Source: an uncultured Roseburia sp. (GTDB lineage: Bacteria; Bacillota; Clostridia; Lachnospirales; Lachnospiraceae). From it: a DNA stretch of 10,304 nucleotides. Where the stretch lies: contig CAMTDY010000103.1 in the NCBI GenBank assembly GCA_947070915.1, positions 1 through 10,304 of the forward strand. The letters run 5' to 3'. Positions within the stretch are counted from its first letter, which is position 1. Every line of letters starts with the position of its first letter. The notes below the pieces were generated by a model. That model searched no databases and was not told where the DNA came from. It saw only the letters and a program-made list of their open reading frames with translations. Both the position numbers and the translations under genes were made by a program. This document shows positions 7,188 to 10,304 of the stretch, one piece after another.

Positions 7188-7218
7188 AGGAAGGTCAATG
7201 ACTAACTTGACAGTTCCT
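7188..7218. other. Inverted repeat between secreted-protein and regulator genes
   Basis: AGGAA (7188-7192) pairs with TTCCT (7214-7218), and GTCAA (7194-7198) with TTGAC (7207-7211), around an 8-base loop and a small asymmetric bulge. It lies between the stop of the secreted-protein gene and the ribosome site of the regulator. There is no T-run after it, so it is not a standard terminator. It may protect or process the mRNA, attenuate downstream expression, or bind a protein. Confidence 0.45.
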
Positions 7219-7223
7219 GATTT

Positions 7224-10175
7224 TTATGCCGTCACCGTACTTAATACCGCTGCCCCGGAAGCATCATATTCCGTATAACGGTAGTCATACGCGCTGCTAT
7301 CCGCCTGAACCAGCGAACCGCCGACGCTGCCGTCACGATAAATCGTGTAGGAGGAACCCGCTTCCAGCTCCGGTGACGTATACAGAACATAATTATAATT
7401 CTTTGTCGGCTTAATAGCAAGAAGCATATCCTGATCCTTCATAATGGCAAATGCTGTACCTGCACTGATTGTTGAACTTCCTCCCGAATTACCACCCTGT
7501 CCGGGCCACATTCCTCCAAAACCGCCTCTGGAACCGCCATATACTATCACCGGCTGTTCTTTACTGGAGGGTGATTCCGCCATGCCGCTTTTCCCAACTG
7601 CCAGCAATGTCACCCCATTGCCAATATAATACCCGTCATCCGTATCAATGGCTGAATTCCCATCAGAATCCGGTCCGTACACCACAATGGTACCTCCATA
7701 TGCATAAAAAGTTCCATTGCAGTCAATTCCATCTCCATCCGATGTATAGCTGCCGGTTGTCTTTGTTCCGTCCGCATTAGACAGCGAGAAATTGTGGGTT
7801 TCATCATCTGCAATCATGATATTCAGATAACCGCTTAATACCTGTAATGTATTATCCCTGGATGCTGCCTGTGTTTTCGTGTATTTTTCCTCGGTTTCAT
7901 CTTTATACACATAGTTTATATTTGTCTTGGAGGCGGCATTGACGCCGTCATCATCGGAGTAGATCCGGATGGCCGGCTCGCCGGCTGCTCCCCCGGAAGA
8001 ACCAATCAGAATCTCTCCGCCTTCAATCCCCTCATAGCACTTGTCAATCACAACATCGCAGCCATTCATGAGAATGACTTCTACTGGTGCAGTAATTCCA
8101 TCATCAGAAGAGGAGATTTTCAATGTCCCACCTGCGATCACACATGTATTATTGCTGTGGATCCCATCATCCGGTGAGCCAATGATATACTGTCCGTCGG
8201 AATTTGCCGCAGACAGATTGCCGCCGGAAGAAGTTCCGCTTCCCGGTCTGCCGCCGGGAAACATTCCACCGCCGCTACCATTGTATTTAATTCCCGCATT
8301 GGTAGTGTCAATCGTTATCGTCCCCCCGGATATCACAATTCCGCCGGAGTCCTCCTTTGTATAGACTGTCCCTGCTTCATAATCGCTGCCCTCCTCCACG
8401 GATTCATAACGATAAGAACATGCCTTCGTACCACCCTTGATCCCCTTATGGCTTCCGGTGTCCACATTGACCACTTCCGTCTTAGAACTATTGGTACTGG
8501 TCATGGTATTATAATTTCCACTTCCCAATGCAGAATTGTAATAATTGACACCCGCATTTTCAAAATAAGTCTTAATATTGATAACCGTATCCTCTCCGGA
8601 AATATTTACATCTTCCCCCTGGATCCCATCACCATAACACTGGTCGATCTCTATCCTTCCTCCTGTAATGATGACGCTGTAATTTTTTGCATTGATGCTG
8701 TCCCCGGCAGTATAGGTACTCTGGATCGTTCCCGCCTGAACCACAATATTTCCGTTTTTGGATTTCAGCGCATTACTGTTGCCAGAATGCAGAGTATACC
8801 TGCCATCATTGATCCAGATTCCTCCCTCTCCCTTCTTACCAGTTCCTTTTAGGCAGTCTCCATTCACGGTGACAGAATAGGTTCCACTGTTCATGACAAG
8901 CATACCTTTACAGTAAATTCCATCCGTAGGATCATTCTCTCCAAAATCCGTATCTGCATCCATTCCATCCACAACGGTCAGGCTTGCCCCAGAATCTCCT
9001 TCATATGCGGAAAAAGTCAGCGTGGTTCCCGCATCGTCTGCACAAATAACCGCTGCCGCCGGGCTTTCTGTGTATGCACCGTTCCCCGTCAAAAGAGAAC
9101 TTCCCTTCAATGTCACATGTACCTCCGAAGTGGATTTACCGATGTAAAATACGGGAACATCTTCTCCTGCCTTTGTTCCCAATGCACGATTATCAATGAC
9201 AAGATGATCCCAGATCAGATTTACCTCTTCGGAGATATTTCCGTCCACACTGATCTCCGTATCCGTCACGGGTTCCGAAAGCGTTCCTCCCGTCAGCACG
9301 TAAGTTCCCGCCTTATGGATCGTAAGGGTTTTCAAATTTCCCTCCTGGGAATAATCAGCCGCGTCCTCACCTAAGTTTTCAGCATCCATACCGTCTGCTG
9401 TCAAGGTGATAACAGGCGTATCATCTCCTATCAAAGAAGGCGTTTTGATAACTGGCGTATCTATATTCACCGCAAGCAGGCTCTCCGCATCATTCAATTT
9501 CTGCTGTACTGCACTTTTCCCTTCCGGATCAGCCGTAGCCGTTCCGGCAGAAGGGGGATTTCCCGGAGGTGTGCTTCCTGCCGGCGTCACCACTCCTGCC
9601 GGCGGCGTCTCCTCTGGTTTCTCTGAAACACTGGGAACACTGCCTGCTGGCGGCGTCTGCACTGGCACAGTTATTGTTTCTACAGGTTTGGCTGCAGGTT
9701 CTGTGGAATCCGGTGCTGCCGACACCCCCGCCACAGCCTCAGAACGGTCTGTCTCCTCCGGCACTGGCGTATCAGCATTTCTGGCAATGGTGTATTTATA
9801 GTCTGCATAATACGCCTTTTTCTTCTGTCTGAACTGCTTATTTAATTTCTGGTTTGTGGCCTTTACTGATTTTTTTACGGCACAAAGTGACAGAACTGTC
9901 GTTTTTTTAATTTTGAAAGTCTTACTTTTCCCACTTTTAATGACTTTACTTTTCTTATACGTTCCTGATGTTTTATAAAATACCTTATATCCTTGTCCTG
10001 CCTTTACTTTTACCTTAATAGCGGAGGCGTAAGTTCCTGCCTTTTTGGATATGGTATAATACTTTTTCTTTTTCGCATTTCCTTTCGCCGCTACACAGTC
10101 TGGCATCTGAAATACGGTGGTCAACAGCAAAGCCGCCACCATAAACAGAGAAAATATGTGTTTCTTTCCTTTCAT
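7224..10175 (-). CDS. Secreted Cthe_2159-type (DUF4353) carbohydrate-binding protein
   Basis: This 983-residue protein starts at the ATG at 10175, after AGGGAGG at 10184-10190. A signal peptide spans about 1-30 (KGKKH, then FSLFMVAALLLTT; likely cleavage near CVAA). Residues 37-115 form a Lys-rich, FN3/chitobiase-C-like domain (YYTISKKAGTYA). Residues 136-222 are a Pro/Thr/Ala linker with repeated TPPAG-type units. From about 238 to 860 is a beta-helix-like region with recurring Asp-Gly turns: DGIYCKGM, GDCLKG, DGIQGED, DDGIHSNN, DDGITAP, YEGIEGGE, DDGVNAAS, DGDGIDCNG. This pattern matches the Cthe_2159 family, a Ca2+-dependent polysaccharide-binding parallel beta-helix. Gly-rich inserts sit at 634-652 and 880-899. 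There is no LPxTG or terminal anchor, so it is probably released or held non-covalently. It leads the operon with the OmpR-type regulator and kinase. The exact glycan is unknown. Confidence 0.88.
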   Translation of the reverse strand: MKGKKHIFSLFMVAALLLTTVFQMPDCVAAKGNAKKKKYYTISKKAGTYASAIKVKVKAGQGYKVFYKTSGTYKKSKVIKSGKSKTFKIKKTTVLSLCAVKKSVKATNQKLNKQFRQKKKAYYADYKYTIARNADTPVPEETDRSEAVAGVSAAPDSTEPAAKPVETITVPVQTPPAGSVPSVSEKPEETPPAGVVTPAGSTPPGNPPSAGTATADPEGKSAVQQKLNDAESLLAVNIDTPVIKTPSLIGDDTPVITLTADGMDAENLGEDAADYSQEGNLKTLTIHKAGTYVLTGGTLSEPVTDTEISVDGNISEEVNLIWDHLVIDNRALGTKAGEDVPVFYIGKSTSEVHVTLKGSSLLTGNGAYTESPAAAVICADDAGTTLTFSAYEGDSGASLTVVDGMDADTDFGENDPTDGIYCKGMLVMNSGTYSVTVNGDCLKGTGKKGEGGIWINDGRYTLHSGNSNALKSKNGNIVVQAGTIQSTYTAGDSINAKNYSVIITGGRIEIDQCYGDGIQGEDVNISGEDTVINIKTYFENAGVNYYNSALGSGNYNTMTSTNSSKTEVVNVDTGSHKGIKGGTKACSYRYESVEEGSDYEAGTVYTKEDSGGIVISGGTITIDTTNAGIKYNGSGGGMFPGGRPGSGTSSGGNLSAANSDGQYIIGSPDDGIHSNNTCVIAGGTLKISSSDDGITAPVEVILMNGCDVVIDKCYEGIEGGEILIGSSGGAAGEPAIRIYSDDDGVNAASKTNINYVYKDETEEKYTKTQAASRDNTLQVLSGYLNIMIADDETHNFSLSNADGTKTTGSYTSDGDGIDCNGTFYAYGGTIVVYGPDSDGNSAIDTDDGYYIGNGVTLLAVGKSGMAESPSSKEQPVIVYGGSRGGFGGMWPGQGGNSGGSSTISAGTAFAIMKDQDMLLAIKPTKNYNYVLYTSPELEAGSSYTIYRDGSVGGSLVQADSSAYDYRYTEYDASGAAVLSTVTA

Positions 10176-10183
10176 CCATTCGT

Positions 10184-10190
10184 CCTCCCT
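10184..10190 (-). promoter_or_regulatory. Ribosome binding site of the secreted protein
   Basis: Minus-strand AGGGAGG ends eight bases before the ATG at 10175. A second ATG four bases upstream (10179-10177) is out of frame and closer to the site; it reads ATG GAT GAA and is a less likely start. Confidence 0.75.
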
Positions 10191-10212
10191 TGATATGATA
10201 ACTGTTTCATAT

Positions 10213-10245
10213 AGAATAATGCACCAACTTTAAATAAACCTTAAA
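10213..10245 (-). promoter_or_regulatory. Promoter and 11-bp-period direct-repeat operator (OmpR/CiaR class)
   Basis: Read on the minus strand, TTTAAG (10245-10240), GTTTA, TTTAAA (10234-10229) forms a direct repeat with an 11-bp period. This is the layout bound by winged-helix regulators of the PhoB/CiaR/BasR class. Ten bases downstream is TATTCT (10218-10213), a plausible -10, so the downstream repeat would replace the -35. The OmpR-type regulator encoded in the same operon is the obvious candidate to bind it. No consensus -35 is present, as expected for an activated promoter. Confidence 0.55.
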
Positions 10246-10256
10246 AATACTGATAG

Positions 10257-10304
10257 CTGTCTCTTATACACATCTGACGCTGCCGACGATAAGGCTCGTG
10301 GTGG
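10257..10304. other. Nextera sequencing adapter at contig end (artefact)
   Basis: Bases 10257-10275 are the 19-base Tn5 mosaic end CTGTCTCTTATACACATCT, and 10276-10289 are GACGCTGCCGACGA, the rest of the reverse complement of the Nextera read-1 transposase adapter. The final 15 bases fall where the index and flow-cell sequence would be but do not match cleanly. This is untrimmed library sequence, so natural sequence ends at about 10256. It should not be read as a transposon end in the organism. Confidence 0.97.

Noticed and set aside
7170..7223. Separate promoter for the OmpR regulator (TTGACC near 7193-7198)
   Set aside because: The only -10-like sequence at the right distance overlaps the start codon, so it would leave no leader or ribosome site. 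Read-through from the upstream gene is simpler.
9406..9801. Ala/Gly/Pro-rich plus-strand open frame of 131 codons
   Set aside because: It is the complement of the Pro/Thr/Ala linker of the secreted protein; the low complexity creates open frames on the other strand.
7224..10175. Repetitive Gly/Asp-rich gene as a possible assembly artefact or tandem repeat array
   Set aside because: The repeats are degenerate at both DNA and protein level and follow the beta-helix turn pattern expected for the family; the frame is intact over 983 codons.
10257..10275. Natural transposon terminal repeat
   Set aside because: It is the engineered Tn5 mosaic end followed directly by Nextera adapter sequence at the contig edge.

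Overview
The window looks like accessory or surface-function DNA from a Gram-positive clostridial bacterium, most likely a gut-type Lachnospiraceae relative. The evidence is moderate GC content, strong AGGAGG-type ribosome binding sites, exported proteins with Lys-rich N-termini, a LytTR/GHKL regulator pair, and a secreted protein of the Cthe_2159 (DUF4353) carbohydrate-binding type. Genus cannot be fixed from sequence alone. The last ~48 bases are not genomic: they begin with the Nextera transposase mosaic end and adapter, so the right edge is the end of a draft contig.

Left part (1-3750). A secreted Calx-beta-domain protein is read on the minus strand and runs off the left edge. Its frame never meets a stop inside the window. 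It diverges from a two-gene operon on the plus strand: a LytTR-family response regulator (1670-2404) and a GHKL, AgrC-like membrane kinase (2401-3750), with stop and start overlapping as ATGA. The 163-bp divergent spacer holds a good sigma-A promoter for the regulator and two 9-bp direct repeats with a 21-bp period, the geometry of LytTR operators. I infer that the regulator controls its own operon and perhaps the divergent surface protein.

Middle (3751-5203). A 387-bp stretch without an intact gene holds what looks like the decayed C-terminal part of an unrecognised minus-strand gene. Then comes an unrecognised plus-strand membrane protein (4138-5157) with about five N-terminal membrane segments and a C-terminal domain predicted outside the membrane. 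A bipartite hairpin (5172-5203) separates it from the converging minus-strand operon.

Right part (5204-10256). Three minus-strand genes run in the order secreted Cthe_2159-type protein (983 aa), OmpR-family response regulator (225 aa), HisKA histidine kinase (431 aa). The last two overlap by 8 bp. Upstream of the secreted protein is a TTTAAG-N5-TTTAAA direct repeat with an 11-bp period, typical of OmpR/CiaR/BasR-class operators, about 10 bp upstream of a possible -10. The simplest model is a self-contained unit in which a polysaccharide-binding or matrix protein is made together with the two-component system that controls it.

No RNA genes, insertion sequences, CRISPR arrays or phage genes were seen. 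The best candidates for follow-up are the two regulatory direct repeats, the cargo-plus-sensor operon, and the split Calx-beta protein.
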